64,000 nt of DNA from Rhabdophis nuchalis (lineage: Eukaryota; Chordata; Lepidosauria; Squamata; Natricidae): NCBI GenBank assembly GCA_039707465.1, contig CM077647.1, forward strand, positions 45,197,110 through 45,261,109, given 5' to 3'. This document shows positions 22,585 to 34,214 of this stretch, piece after piece. The notes below the pieces were generated by a model that was not told the origin of the DNA, did no database searches, and worked only from the letters and a program-made list of their open reading frames with translations. The number at the start of each line of letters is the position of its first letter. Position 1 is the first letter of the stretch. The position numbers and the translations under genes are program-made.

Positions 22585-22660
22585 TGATATAAGGCCTCCT
22601 GCTGGAGCAGGAGATTCGACTAGATGACCTCTGAGGTCCCTTCCATCCCTTAATCATTCT
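22585..22660 (+). mobile_element. CR1 3' end fragment
   Basis: GACTAGATGACCTCTGAGG and CCCTTCCATCCCTTAATCATTCTG match the CR1 3' UTR pattern also seen at 4550-4605. It lies inside the hAT element. Confidence 0.7.
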
Positions 22661-22724
22661 GCTATTTCAAAACATCCTCTGAAGCTGCATCTAGTGCTAG
22701 GTTTGAGGTCCTTCCTTCCTCTCC

Positions 22725-22728
22725 TTTT

Positions 22729-22790
<62 letters not shown>

Positions 22791-22844
22791 CTCTCCCTTC
22801 CCTCTTTCTTTCTTTCTTTCTTTCTTTCTTCCCTCTCCCTTCCC

Positions 22845-22911
<67 letters not shown>

Positions 22912-22912
22912 C
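22725..22912 (+). repeat. (TTTC)n microsatellite
   Basis: Nearly pure CTTT/TTTC units with two CCTCTCCCTTCC interruptions that divide it into three blocks. The lysine/glutamate/arginine frames on the minus strand come from the tetranucleotide and are not genes. Confidence 0.95.
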
Positions 22913-23129
22913 CCCTCCATCTCTTCCTGTTTCCTTTCTTCTTCCCTTCTTCCCTTCCTGTGAAGAACTCCAGAAGATCTTTCACATGAGGAAGAAAAGC
23001 CAGACATTTTAAAACTGAGAACACACCCATTGATCATCTGGCATTCTTAGAGCTCCACTATTGATTACTTTAGGCTGAGCAAGGATAGCTAGCAGCAATT
23101 TCAATAAGCTCTCAACTCAAGCTCCATGC

Positions 23130-23259
23130 CAGAGGTTTTCTTCAAACTTCAAACTTTAAGACTTGTGGACTTCAACTCCCAGAATTCTCCAGCCAGCAGA
23201 GCTGAATTCTGGGAGTTGAAGTTCACAAGTCTTAAAGTTGCCAAGTTTGAAGATCTCTG
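23130..23259. mobile_element. Palindromic hAT MITE
   Basis: Two arms (CTTTAAGACTTGTGGACTTC ... GAAGTTCACAAGTCTTAAAG) form a near-perfect inverted repeat with a very short centre. Ends CAGAGGTTTTC and GATCTCTG are flanked by CTCCATGC and CTCCATTA (six of eight). It is the full-length form of the half-elements at 1749 and 5373. Confidence 0.75.
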
Positions 23260-23833
23260 CTCCATTAACTTGGGGATCCCCAAACAGTTAGGATTTCTTT
23301 TTTTCTTTCGCCATGAAAGGACCCTCTCTGCAGCCTGTTTTTGCTCCCAGGGGGCTGCAGGGAGGGTTGCTAGGCACCTAGCAGGCCTCCCTGAAGCCTC
23401 CTGGGAGCCAAAATGAATCTGAGGACACCGCGCCCCCCTATTTTGGGCCTAGCAGGCCTCCCTGAATCCCCCTGGGAGCCATAATGGGGCTCTGGGGACT
23501 CCTGGAAGGGGTGGGGGAAGGTAAGGTTGCAAGCACTGTGGGGGTGGGCGCAGTAAGCTTTGGGGGGGGGGGCTAGCAATTCTTACCTGTAGGCAGAAGG
23601 TGGAGGCAGCTCAGTTGGGACCCAGGGCAGCCACTGTGTGGCAGCTTGGGCAAGCCACCCCGGAAGGTGAGAATTGACTGGGTGGGGCTGGTGGGCGGGG
23701 CGAGTGACTGGGGAACAGGTTTGGGGGCATGGCAGGCCTGGGTCGCTGCTGGTTTCAGCAACCCAGGCTGCTAAACCACTACCAGTTCAGTTGAACCGGT
23801 CCGAACCAGTAGGAACCCACCACTGCTATAAAT

Positions 23834-24270
23834 GGATATTATGGGCCAAATTTTTCCTATAGAATATGAAATAGTTTTAGGGCATAAGGCATCTTTTTAA
23901 CTGTTATGTTCAACTGTATATGTTATGAATGAGAAGAAAATCTGTTTCATATCTGTCTTTTGAGCTTTGCCTAAGAAATATACTAGCTTCTATACTTCTG
24001 ATAAACGATATATCCTTTGGAAGGCAGCAAGACTTGATAATACTGTGATCAAAGAACTATAATTGGCTTATTAGGAGATTTGTTGTCTTCAGTGACCTAG
24101 CATCTGATGACAAAGGCCTGAGAAGGTAATATGATTGGATGATGCATGAGGATCTGTGAGGGTAAGGAAGTATATTTTTATTTTTCTCCTTTTCTAATTT
24201 GGGTTCAATATTCAACTGCACTCTTTACCAACACCAACTGGAACTGATCCCAGAGGAAAGGGGACTACTG
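23834..24270. other. Intron 1 unique DNA, no gene seen
   Basis: No repeat end or coding motif recognised. Confidence 0.4.
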
Positions 24271-24273
24271 CAA

Positions 24274-24407
24274 CAGGAGTGTCGAGCTCGCAGCCTGTGG
24301 ATGGATGTAACGTGCACTGGCTACCTCCATTCCTGGTTTAGCAAAGAGGGGATAAGTTGCGATACATCACATGACGACAACATGATCCCGCGAGTTTGAC
24401 ACCCCTG
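24274..24407. mobile_element. 134-bp hAT MITE, second copy
   Basis: Inverted ends CAGGAGTGTCGAGCTC and GAGTTTGACACCCCTG with flanks TACTGCAA (24266-24273) and TACTACAA (24408-24415). Same family as 5840-5974, including the shared phrase CTGGTTTAGC. Confidence 0.8.
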
Positions 24408-24454
24408 TACTACAACACTGTGGTCTCTGTTCCCAAATCCCTAAGCCAATCCAG

Positions 24455-24812
24455 AAGGATTTCATGATAGTTACAACAAAGTTACAACTAGAAAAATGAC
24501 TTATGACCATTGTTTTCACATTTATAACTCTTGCTGCACCCTTATGGTTGTGATTTATATTCAGATGTGTGACAACTGGCTCACATTTATGATGATTGCA
24601 GTGTCCTAGGGACCTTTTGCAACCTTCTGAAAAGCAAAGTTAATGGGAAAGCCAGATTCATTTAACCACCGTGTTACTAATTTAACAATTGCAGTGATTC
24701 AGTTAACAAATAGGGCAAGAAAAGTCATAACTTGGGGCAAAACTCAATAAACTTTTCCATAGCAACATACTTATTATGGGTCAATTATGGTCATAAGTAG
24801 AGCACTACCTCT
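24455..24812 (-). mobile_element. TA-type MITE 'TCCTCGACTTA' (copy i, reverse)
   Basis: Contains ATTTATGATGATTGCAGTG, CAACCTTCTGAAAAGCAAAG, GCAGTGATTCAGTTAAC and ends GGTCATAAGTAGAGCACTACC, the reverse complement of copy c. The right end is lost. Confidence 0.65.
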
Positions 24813-25564
24813 CCTTACATAACTATTATAGAAAATGCTATAATACTCAAAAAGGTTTAGGACATTCATGTCCCTGTTTGCATCTTACATGTGCCACTAT
24901 ATGTTGGACTGTGTCTGAGACCTCTTTGCACAGTCTGCATCTCAGGTCTAGTGTGCTAGATCCCTGTTTCTATGGATTTGATATCTATGATCAGTGCCTC
25001 AGTACTGTCTTTTAGTCCAGCCTTTTTCAGCCATTGATAGCATTTCCCCATATCATAGATATTTATTGATGGAGCATCCCATATATCGTGTCATCTACTG
25101 TCTCAGGCATTCTCTTAGTAGCTCCTCTTTATGTACCATTTTATTGATGTATTCCTGCAGGACAGTTACTTTTGACATTCACCAGATTGCCTGTCCTCTT
25201 TTTAGTCACTGTAAAATCTCTAGTGTTGGATTTGGGCTGGAAACTTCCTTATCATGTGGGATCTTGGGGATTTCACTTCCACAGCTTCCACATCTTCCTT
25301 TTTGCCAATTCACTACACCTGTGTGCATCTGATGACTGGCAGGGTTTCATGTTGATGATATGAACGTTTTTTCTAGCTCTTCAGGTCTTATTTTTTGGTG
25401 GTACTTGATTGCTGGCTTTTTTTTCTTTGCCTCTTCATTATGGTTCTCATATGACTGTGGGATACCAAGGTCCTTGTAGCTGGTCAGTATGTAGCCTGCT
25501 CTAGTTCTTATCAGTTCCAACTATTTTCCCTCTCTTCACTTTCATCTTGCCACACTTCTCCAGT

Positions 25565-25815
25565 CCGAAGGCAACCCAATCAGATCAGTTCCTTTCAGTT
25601 CAGTCCGGTTCAGCTGAACCGATAGTGATATGCTGGCTTGGATTGCAGAACTGGCAGCGAGCCAGGCTGACCACACCCCTGAACCAGTTTCCTGGTCGCC
25701 ATCAGCATATTTTTTTGGAGTTCTGCTCATGCGCAGAACAATTTCCATTGAATTACATATGCGCACGAAGCACACGCACAAACAAACTGGCAGTAATGCT
25801 GGGTAGAACCAACCT
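25565..25815. mobile_element. hAT-family scrap of the CAGTGGTGGGTT group
   Basis: Shares TTCAGCTGAACCG, GAACTGGCAG, CACACCCCTGAACC and TGCGCAGAACAATTT with 32501-32749. Ends are degraded, so limits are approximate. Confidence 0.55.
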
Positions 25816-26786
25816 CTGATTCCAGTATCATCATTAGCTGTATGTCAGGTTGTTCCATTTACTCATAGTATGCTGCTTGTTATCATCCATGTAGAAGAGG
25901 TGGCTGGTGGTAGTTCCAGTCTTGAACTTTTATCCATGGCTAGTCTTTCTGATAATATTGCTGAGGGTTTTAAACTGTTCAGAACAGCAGCAGGGACAGT
26001 GCATTATTTTAGTATATGTCACATATGGTGGTCACATATGTGACTGTCTTGAGTTGATTTCCATTGTTGTGTTTCACAGTTCGATTAAGTTCTTAGGAAA
26101 GTCCATAGTGCCCTATTAATTTTGTATTGTATTCACAGACCCATATTTCCAATTCATACCCAATTCAGGCTATGTTCAGATTGGTCTGTCTAGACCTTGC
26201 GTCTTGGATGACTGCTCTAAGAACCTCTGATGTTGTCCCCAATGCCCTTCTGAGCTGTGCTAGTGTAATTATCCATATGGTCTTGTGGCACAGTGGCTAT
26301 TATGTTTGATATAACTTTCTCTGTTGTGGGGACAGAAGTTATTAGCCTATAATTAGATGGTGCTGTCCCTTGTGAGGGTTTTACCTAAATGTCACTGTCC
26401 TTCCTTGTGTTAATCAGAAAGGTGGAAGCCTGCTCCTAGTTGCTGGTTCATTTGTGCTACTCTGGGTAGAAACCTATTACTAACAGCTGTTCATCTTTGC
26501 TGCTATCATTCATACTAATTCTTAGCCAGTAGATATGGATCATATCTGGACCAGGTGCCGTCCAGCTCTTCATTTCTTGGCTTGCTGATGGATTTGTTGC
26601 TACTGTGCCAATGATTAGTGCCTCTTCTGGGAGATTGTTGTGGTATGTTCAGGTTGTGCAAGTGCTTTATATTGGGATTATAGGTCTTTTTCTCCTGTAT
26701 TTTTCTAGGCCTATTCAGTTTTTGCTATTGGTATGCTGCTATTACTGTATTGTATTGGGGATACCTTGGATAGTTATTTGGAAATA

Positions 26787-27014
26787 TAGTGATCCCTCGT
26801 TTTTCGCGGTTAATGGGGACGGGAACCTTCCGCGAAAACTGAAAAACCGCGAAGTAGGATTTGCACCGGAAACTTGAGTTGGTGGACATCGTTTAAAGCA
26901 AGCACTAGGGGGCGCTTGCCTCCTACCGATGCATTTTTTCTCTCTGTATTTTTGAAAAACCCGCGAAGCACTGAACCCGCGAAACATGAAGCCGCGAAAA
27001 ACGAGGGATCACTG
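26787..27014. mobile_element. 228-bp mariner-like MITE, near-perfect inverted ends
   Basis: AGTGATCCCTCGTTTTTCGC at the left is repeated inverted at the right, and the inverted repeat continues through GG. TA flanks both ends (26785-26786, 27015-27016). The inside is short and non-coding. The well-preserved ends suggest a younger copy than the R4 relic it interrupts. Confidence 0.88.
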
Positions 27015-27235
27015 TAGGACATTTATCTTCTTGCCCTCTGCTTCTCTCTTTCTTTAGCCTGGTAGCTGTGCTTTGAGGCCTTGTTTAGCAGGTTCTAGAA
27101 CCTCAGATAGTCAGGGCACTGTATTTTTTCAGTAACTGAATGTTATCCTTAATCTTCACATCCTTCTGTAGTTCCACCAGCTGATTAACTTTTGTATAAG
27201 TTGCTGAAGGGACCAGGAGCATGCTCCAGCTGCCA

Positions 27236-27910
27236 AACTGGACTATTGTAACCCGACTGGACTATTGTAACTCTCTCTACATGGGGCTCCCCTTGAGGTG
27301 CACCCGGAGACTTCAGCTAGTCCAGAACGCAGCCGCGCGAGCAATTATGGGAACCGCTAGGTTTACCCATGTAACACCGCTCTTGCGCGAGCTGCACTGG
27401 CTACCTGTCGTCTTCCGGGTGCGCTTCAAGGTGCTAATTATCATCTTTAAAGCGCTCCATGGCTCGGGACCTAGCTATCTGCGGGATCGGATCCTGCCTC
27501 ATACTTCCTCACGGCCGATTCGCTCCCACAGAGAGGGACTTCTCCGGGTGCCGTCCACTAGACATTGCCAGCGGGCGACACCCAGGGGAAGGGCTATCTC
27601 TGTGGCGGGCCCGGCCCTCTGGAACGACCTTCCCCCCGATATCAGGACGACCACGGACCTCCGCTCCTTCCGTCTTAAATTAAAAACTCACTTTTTCTGT
27701 CTGGCCGGCCTAGGATAAATCTCTCTGTCTTGGGATTTTATTGGAATCAGTATTAGTTTTAAAAGGGAAATTTTAGCGCAGGTTTGTTTAATTTGTTTTT
27801 AGAATTGTTTTGTATGTATGTATTGTTTTTATTCTGCCTGTGCACCGCCCCGAGTCCCCGTGGGGAGAGGGTGCGGTTTTATAAATATTAAATTAGAAAT
27901 TAGAATAGAA
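27236..27910 (+). mobile_element. L2-type LINE copy B (3' fragment)
   Basis: Keeps the last 150 or so codons of ORF2 (MGLPLRCTRRLQLVQNAAARA, LLRELHWLPVVFRV, WNDLPPD) in one open frame to a stop at 27718. The 3' UTR carries CACCGCCCCGAGTCC and an AT-rich tail. The start shows a small local repeat (ACTGGACTATTGTAAC twice), perhaps from the integration. The reverse-transcriptase palm is absent. Confidence 0.85.
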
Positions 27911-27919
27911 ATTAGAATA

Positions 27920-29625
27920 AACTTAATGGGACAATAGAAATAATGGAATTGTCATTGTTCAGATACACTGACCTCATGCAAAGTATGACACTGTAATCAA
28001 ATGAATGTCACACAAATTTCTTTTAACTATTTGGTACAACATTTCATCTTCACACAATTATCAGATAAGAAGACTGTTTCTTGGATTATTGCAGCCAACA
28101 TAGCTCTCAGAATTGGGGAAATTATATTTATTATGGCTCATTTATGTATTTTTTTTTGCAAGTATTTTTTACTAAATTTCTACAGTATTTATTTTGTTAT
28201 ACTACAGCTAATACTGTAATCTAATTCTTATAATATTTATCATACTTTACCTATTTTGTTTTTGTTTCTACAATTGCTGCAGTCTTTTTGGAGCTGTAGT
28301 TAACTGTCATCATAGTTTGCATCTTCTAAAGATTCTGAAAATACTCAATGCTATTCAGAGAGTAAGCTGTTTCCCAAGTTAAGTCTTTTGGAGAAATTAG
28401 TTGTACTACTAGGGTCCTCTTTTGACTTGTGTCTGCTTCTATTAGTCCAGTATATCTAGCCTAGTCGGACTTCACTTGTTTGTGAAAATACAAGAAGCAG
28501 AGTATGTAATTAAGAGAGAGTTAATTCTGGTAGTATAATAGCTTCAAATTCTATTTGGTGGTAGTAGTAGTAGCTTGAGATCATGATATTGAAAATAAAG
28601 CAGAAGATTCTTCTGTTTGGTAAATTCATATGTTCTTTTAAAAAATTCTAGCAAAGAAGCATTGCTAGAGACAATAGCTGAGAAATAAATTATTGTTCTA
28701 GTTGAATTATAAAAGATCTTACAGAATTTTAGGTAGGTTTACCTCCTTGAGTTATGTATAAAAATAATAAAGGAGGGATTAAATAAACTAGCTTTTTTCA
28801 CACCTAATGGAAGAAATCGTAAATGAGCCATGAAATGTTGTAAAATAAGATCTTATCTAATCACATATCCTTTCAATATATTAAGATAATGACTCTTAAA
28901 ATCAATAGTCCCCAATGAACTTTGACGATAATATTTTTGAAAAATTTGAAAGAATGACTAATTTTATTTTGACTTCATGATCAGACTGAACCCTTTAATT
29001 TACAGTGAACATTCAAGAAGACCTATTCCTTTGTATGATTCACCCTTTTAAAAGCCTCTTTAAAAATCTAGACATTTATTGACTCTTACAATTAAGTTTT
29101 TATAAGGATAAGGACATATAGTTATTATAAAAGTCACTCATGATGAAATATTTAACTTTTATCTGGAACAGAATATACCTGATCTAAAAATCAGTAGATA
29201 GATGAATTGAAAGTTTCTTCAATTAAATACATTTATTTGTGCCAACAAAATATGTTTTCAATAAATTAGGAGGAATGCCAACTACTGGTTCCATGACCCA
29301 ATTCACACATTAACCTTGTTGTGTGGGTGGATGTTTGAAAAGCAACTATGTGCATATTATCTGTTTCATAAGCTATTTATGTAACTCTGTAATTCTGGGG
29401 ACTCAGTTGTGCAGTTGCAAATGAAAAATATGTTTCAACAACATAGAAACACATACATAACTAAGCCTGCAATATAAGGTTCCAAGAAAGAGTGCAACAT
29501 TTGAGGAGAATAGCAACTGAGTCTGTTTGATTGTACCATTTTATGTAAACATATTTTCAATTCTTGGTAAATGTATTTGTTTTCTCTAGCCTAGGATTTA
29601 AATATAGCTTTGATTGGATATAATA
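27920..29625. other. Intron 1 unique DNA, no gene seen
   Basis: AT-rich, no transposon end or exon recognised. Confidence 0.4.
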
Positions 29626-29629
29626 GTTA

Positions 29630-30091
29630 CAGTAGATATAAAAAGTCTACACATCTGTGTTAAAATGCCAGATTTTTCAGTTGTAAAAAAATCAAACAAG
29701 ATTAATCACTTTAGAATTTTTTACATATAACAAATTAGTTGTACCATTTAATTGAAAATCAAATAAAATATTTTAGTTTAACAGAAATAACAAAAGAAAA
29801 CATACAATAAACATGGTTGAATAAGTGTTCACACCTTTAAACTAATACATTGTCAAAGAACCTTTTGATTTTATTAATTCTTCGTGGTATGAGCCTATCA
29901 GCATATTGCCTTGGGAACCTTTGCCCACTTCTTTGCAAAAGCACTTTAGATCTGTTGGATTGTAAGAGCATCTCCTGTGCATAGTCCTCTTCAGGTCAAC
30001 CCTAAATATCTTGGTCTGGTTTTTATTTTATTTGTACATTTCAAAACTTTGGCATTTTAACAGATGCATATTAGACTTGTTATAGTTACTG
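29630..30091. mobile_element. Tc1-like element relic
   Basis: Left CAGTAGATATAAAAAGTCTA and right TTAGACTTGTTATAGTTACTG are inverted repeats with gaps, flanked by TA. TTAAAATGCCAGATT at the left mirrors TTTGGCATTTTAAC at the right. Inside, the minus strand reads ALTIQQI and FAKKWAKVPK in broken frame, a possible transposase remnant. Confidence 0.7.
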
Positions 30092-30826
30092 TATATGACT
30101 TTGTTTTTATACTGTGTAGGTTTTATAGTGTGTATGAAATAAAGTGTTTATAAACTAACTGAATATTTATGTAAGTGTAGTATATTAAGTATATTAAGTA
30201 TAGTATATTAATATTAATATAGGTAGTATATTAATTTTATAAATGTATGTGTACTATTTGAGATCTGGTGTTGTATAAGATGTGGGTAAGATGCTGGATT
30301 AAGAACAGAGAAGCCCAAGTTGTAGTCTTTTTTTAGACATAGTCAGGTAGGCAACTTTTGACTTTTCACTATCTAGCTGGCAATTCAAAAAAATTATCTA
30401 ACTGCACTGGATCAGCACAGCTGATTATAGTTAATTGCTATCAAAAATAATAATGTGTAACATTTTTAAAAATAAATAATAAAATTAAATTAAAAACTTA
30501 AATATAAAGTTTCTTTCTTCGTTATAGATGATGCATACTGGTAAAATAGTTGCATGATACTATTATTTTAAACCCAGATGTATGATCAGAATATCCTTCA
30601 GCTCTTTCTCTGTCCTTCTTCTGCTTCATCTCTTTTTAACAGCTTAACATTCATTTTAATGGAAGAGATATCTTTGAAAACAAAAATACGTTTGGGACAT
30701 TCATATTTCACTAGGACCAGTAAGAAAATGTGTATATTATTTTGGGATACTTTTGAATGAAACTTGTTATAGGTGAAAACATACATATTTTAAATGTGAT
30801 CTCACTGTGTCCTATTATTATGGCAG
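30092..30826. other. End of intron 1, no repeat recognised
   Basis: AT-rich, leading to the exon 2 acceptor. The frame extending upstream of exon 2 is intronic and not coding. Confidence 0.5.
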
Positions 30827-31014
30827 AGTAAAACCTTCCCCTCCTGAAGGAGTGAAGTCAAATCCATCAAAAAGGCATAGAGATCGATTGAATGCTGAGC
30901 TGGATCGTCTGGCTGGTCTTCTGCCATTCCCTCAGGATGTTATTGCCAAATTGGATAAACTGTCTGTACTTAGACTGAGCGTGAGTTACCTGAGAGCCAA
31001 AAGTTTCTTTGATG
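30827..31014 (+). CDS. AHR: AHR exon 2 (bHLH domain)
   Basis: 188 bp, acceptor TATGGCAG before and donor GTAAGA after. It completes codon 19 (Ile) and codes residues 20-81 plus one base. The basic region [12 protein letters not shown] (30-41) includes the second half of the nuclear localisation signal (KRHRDR, 34-39) and the DNA-contacting Ser33, His36 and Arg37 by analogy with mammalian AHR. Helix 1 is [13 protein letters not shown], and helix 2 [16 protein letters not shown] overlaps the known nuclear export signal. The exon ends at SFFD, where vertebrate AHR proteins go on into the PAS region in exon 3. The reading frame is fully conserved with no stop, so this is a live gene. Confidence 0.96.
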
Positions 31015-31332
31015 GTAAGAAATTTGAATTTGTTTTCCTAACTGACCATAATGTTAGTATTTTCTTAAGTTGATCGCTTTTTTTCCTTCCTCTTTTTTTT
31101 AAAGAATTTGATTTTTTTTTTTAAAAAAAAATTAAGTTGTGCTCCTTTTAAAAGTTGTGCTCCTTTTAAGCAATATTATTTTGGCAATTTATTGATGTGC
31201 TTCTAGCATCTTACTACCCCATGTCATTTATTTTCCTTATTTATTTGTGTGTGTGTGTATTAAAAAGAACATCTTTCTTTCTGAGAGTTAGAAAGTATAT
31301 GAAAACCCTGACTGAGGAAGAGTTTTTTTTTT

Positions 31333-31790
31333 TTTAATTTATATAACCGCACCCTCTCCCCGAAGGGACCCGGGGCGGTGCACAGGAAGTTAAAACAAAC
31401 AGTACAAAATATAAATAATTAAAATCGAATTAAATAGGTTATCCCTGTGCTAAAATTTAGAAAGTTAAAACATAATCCATTTAAAAACCCAATTAAAACA
31501 ATTTATAATACAGACTGAAGGCTAGGTAAATAACTTAGGCCAAACCGGCCTGATGGAACAAAAGTGTCTTTAATTTCTGGCGGAAGGTGCGGAGGTCCGT
31601 GGTTGTTCTGAGGTCGGGGGGTAGGTCGTTCCAGAGGGTTGGGCCCACCACAGAGAAGGCCCTTCCCCTGGGCGTCGCCCGCTGGCATTGCCTGGTGGAC
31701 GGCACCCGGAGAAGTCCCTCTCTGTGGGAGCGAATCGGCCGCAGGGATGTATGAGGTAGGATGCGGTCTCGCAGGTAGCTTGGTCCCGTG
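31333..31790 (-). mobile_element. L2-type LINE copy C (minus, 3' fragment)
   Basis: The left side holds the reversed 3' tail (CCGCACCCTCTCCCCGAAGG, GGGGCGGTGCACAGG). The minus-strand frame 31535-31800 codes GPSYLRDRILPHTSLRPIRS, LLRVPSTRQCQ and WNDLPPDLR, the C-terminus of ORF2. Its 5' end faces copy D, making a head-to-head pair with a gap of about 105 bp. Confidence 0.88.
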
Positions 31791-31893
31791 TGTACAATGT
31801 TTGTAATTGTACTTTGTACAGTTGCAATTGTACTTTGTATCAATGTGCTATGGAATTTTGCAAGAGATTAGAAAGGGTGTATATTGTCTCTCA

Positions 31894-32476
31894 TTATCAA
31901 AGTGAACTGGCTGCCTGTGGTCTTTCGGGTGCGCTTCAAGGTTTTGGTAACCATCTTTAAAGAGCTCCATGGCACGGGACCTAGTTATTTGCAGGACCAT
32001 ATCCTACCCCATACATCCCTTCGTCCGATTCGTTCCCACAGAGAGGGACTTCTCCGGGTGCCATCCACCAGGCAATGCTGGCTGGCGACACCCAGGGGAA
32101 GGGCCTTCTCTGTGGCGGGCCCAACCCTCTGGAACAACCTACCCCCCGAACTTAGGACCATCACGGACCTCCACTCCTTCCGCCAACATCTGGACATTTT
32201 TCTTCCATCTTGCCAGCCTGGCCTAATCCGCTCGATCACATTTGTAGACTGGATTTTAAATTGTTTTAATTGGATTTTAAATGGGTGAATAGTTTTAGGG
32301 AATTTTAGCACAGGGCATCTCGTATTAATTGGATTTTAGCCTTAAGTCGTATTTATTATTGCTATGTTTTGTATTTTCTGTTTTAACTTCCTGTGCACCA
32401 CCCTGAGTCCCTTCGGGGAGATAGGCGCGGTTATACAAATTTAATAAAATAAATAAATAAATAAATAAATAAATAT
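31894..32476 (+). mobile_element. L2-type LINE copy D (plus, 3' fragment)
   Basis: Starts at NWLPVVFRVRFKVL in ORF2, open to about 32288 (the native stop is altered). The 3' UTR contains GTGCACCACCCTGAGTCCC and ends in an (AAAT)n tail. It overlaps the ORF2 and 3' UTR part carried by copy C in the opposite orientation. Confidence 0.88.
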
Positions 32477-32500
32477 CTATTAATAATAGGCCATTAGAAG

Positions 32501-32749
32501 CAGGGGTGGGTTCCTACCGGTTTGGACCAGTTCGACTGAACTGGTAGTAACTTGGTGGCCTGGATCACTGGAACTGGCAGTGACCCGGGCCTGCCACGCC
32601 CCTGAACCGTTTCTCTCGGCAGAGCCATAGATGCTGCCATCTTGTTTCTGTGCGTGCGCAGAGCAATTTTTGTTGCACTGCGCATTCATGAATCAAGCAT
32701 GCAAAGTGCATGTGGCGCATATCTGAACCGGCAGTAGCTGCAACCCCTG
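32501..32749. mobile_element. 249-bp hAT MITE
   Basis: Ends CAGGGGTGGGTTCC and GCAACCCCTG; flanks ATTAGAAG (32493-32500) and ATTAAAAG (32750-32757). The body contains AGTTCGACTGAACTGG and GTGCGTGCGCAGAGC, shared with the 22284-23825 element. Confidence 0.8.
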
Positions 32750-32759
32750 ATTAAAAGGG

Positions 32760-33995
32760 CTATAATAGAACACAATCACACTGTAGAAACAATGTTCAGC
32801 ATCTGAAATAATTATTTAGTTGATTAGATTTGAGAAACCTTTCAAGATCCACTGTAGGCTTGGAATGGACACACTGTTTCTGGCACTTCTCTATCCCTAG
32901 TCTTCGCATTTCTCTATCCCTAATCTTCGCATTTCCAGGAAAACAGTCTCAGTGCATAATTTTACAAAATGTACAGAAAAGTGCATATGTCACACAGTCA
33001 CACAAATGCATCTATAGCTTTGTTAAATATTGGTCTTGTGAGTTGTGTTACCAGTGGAATTTGTTAGCATTGATAATCTCTTGGAAACAAATCCAAGGCA
33101 GAACTTGCATGCTACATTCATTTGGTATTGTGACTTTTTGGATTTTTCTGGAAAATTTAATGAGCACTATATACTTTATAGTAAAGGAATGTTGAGTAGT
33201 TGTAAAACAATGAGCTTTCCCCATCTTGTTAATTTCTTCTCAGTGCTTAGGATAGTTTCTTATCAAGGATCTTTCTCTACTTACACCTCATCACTGCACA
33301 TACAAGATACTCCTCTTTTTTGTTTCTATGTATCCACATGATCCTTTCTCTCTAGTCACATGTGTGAGACATCTTAAATCAATCTTAGTTGTTCTTATGC
33401 TATGCTAAAGTGCTGTTCTTGTCCCTTGAGCAGACAGCAGTGGGTACCAGTTTCAAGATGTGTTAAAATGCCAGAAGAATAGTTGAGTGATTAGTGAATG
33501 GCAAGATCAATTTAGTATTTATTGGTCCTGGAATGTCTTCATCTGTGCCCCAGGCAAAGTCCTCTATTCCCATTTTCATTTTTGTGTCAAGAGTGCTTGA
33601 AAATGTGCCAACCAGCCCATAAATAAGATTGTAACCTTGAAATACAGTTAGATGCCAGCAGAATAGTGAGGTTGTGCAGACAAAGCCTTAGTGCTTTTCA
33701 TATTGACTCTATTTTTGCCTGTTTCCACTTTCCTTTCCTTTCCTTTCCTTTTCTGAGTAAGCCTATTTACCAGCCTGTTTATGAAGCAAAGAAGAATAAA
33801 TTGAAGACAAGAATTAGATTCATTCTACTGTATTTCAGTTATATTAGACAATCCTTTCACCCCAAGCTCAAAAATAAATGGAAGGGTTGCTAATAAGAAC
33901 ACCAAGTTAGGATTTTGGCTACGTTCTCATTTATCAAGGGTTTTCTTGGGGGGAGGCGGGGATGATGGTATAGAGAGGTGTAAGGATATAGCAAT
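32760..33995. other. Intron 2 unique DNA, no gene seen
   Basis: Two overlapping plus-strand frames (32830-33341) have no domain or splice context. A (CCTTT)n scrap lies at 33728-33752. Confidence 0.4.
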
Positions 33996-33999
33996 AACA

Positions 34000-34210
34000 C
34001 TAGCAATAGCATTTAGATTTATATATCCCTTCATAGTCCTTTACAGCCCTCTCTAAGTGTTTTACAGAGTCAGCCTATTTCCCCCAACAATCTGAATCCT
34101 TATTTTACAGACCTTGGAAGGATGGAAGTCTAAGTCATTCTTGAGCTGGTCAGGATCAGAATTTGCATGCAATACTGCATTTTCACCACTGCACCATGAC
34201 AGCTGCTAAT
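34000..34210 (-). mobile_element. tRNA-derived SINE (minus)
   Basis: Reverse of the 1575 SINE: AGCAATAGCATTTAGATTTA tail, CCCTCTCTAAGTG, GTCAGCCTATTTCCCCCAAC, TTGCATGCAATACTGCATT. Diverged. Confidence 0.7.
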
Positions 34211-34214
34211 GTTG

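Larger units (their letters stand above)
22284..23825. mobile_element. 1.54-kb hAT element with nested insertions
   Basis: Ends CAGTGGTGGGTT and AACCCACCACTG are perfect inverted repeats. The flanks CTTTAAAT (22276-22283) and CTATAAAT (23826-23833) match at seven of eight bases, the hAT target length. It contains a CR1 3' fragment, a long (TTTC)n run and a palindromic MITE. There is no transposase frame. Related shorter copies: 32501-32749 and about 25565-25815. Confidence 0.85.
24830..27215 (-). mobile_element. R4-clade LINE relic (minus), interrupted twice
   Basis: Minus-strand translation in broken frames gives KSWTAPGPDMIHIYWLR (about 26530), GTAPSNYRLITSVPTT (about 26335) and EQKGIG-like text upstream of the palm. 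Toward the C-terminus it gives LRCRLCKEVSDTVQHIV (about 24935). These resemble the R4/Dong clade of non-LTR retrotransposons. Stops and frameshifts occur throughout. A mariner-like MITE (26787-27014) and a hAT-family scrap (about 25565-25815) are inserted in it. It is dead; the clade call is from motif memory. Confidence 0.6.
15619..30826 (+). other. AHR: AHR intron 1
   Basis: About 15.2 kb between donor GTAAGG and acceptor TTATTATGGCAG. Densely filled with transposable elements described separately, including clustered TA-type MITEs in both orientations, a 1.5-kb hAT element, an R4 LINE relic and an L2 fragment. No additional exon was recognised inside. Confidence 0.85.

Noticed and set aside
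22654..23037. Lysine/glutamate/arginine-rich frames
   Set aside because: They are translations of the (TTTC)n microsatellite.
30807..30826. Upstream extension of the exon 2 frame, starting at a GTG codon
   Set aside because: It is intron sequence before a good acceptor; the conserved AHR text begins at the acceptor.
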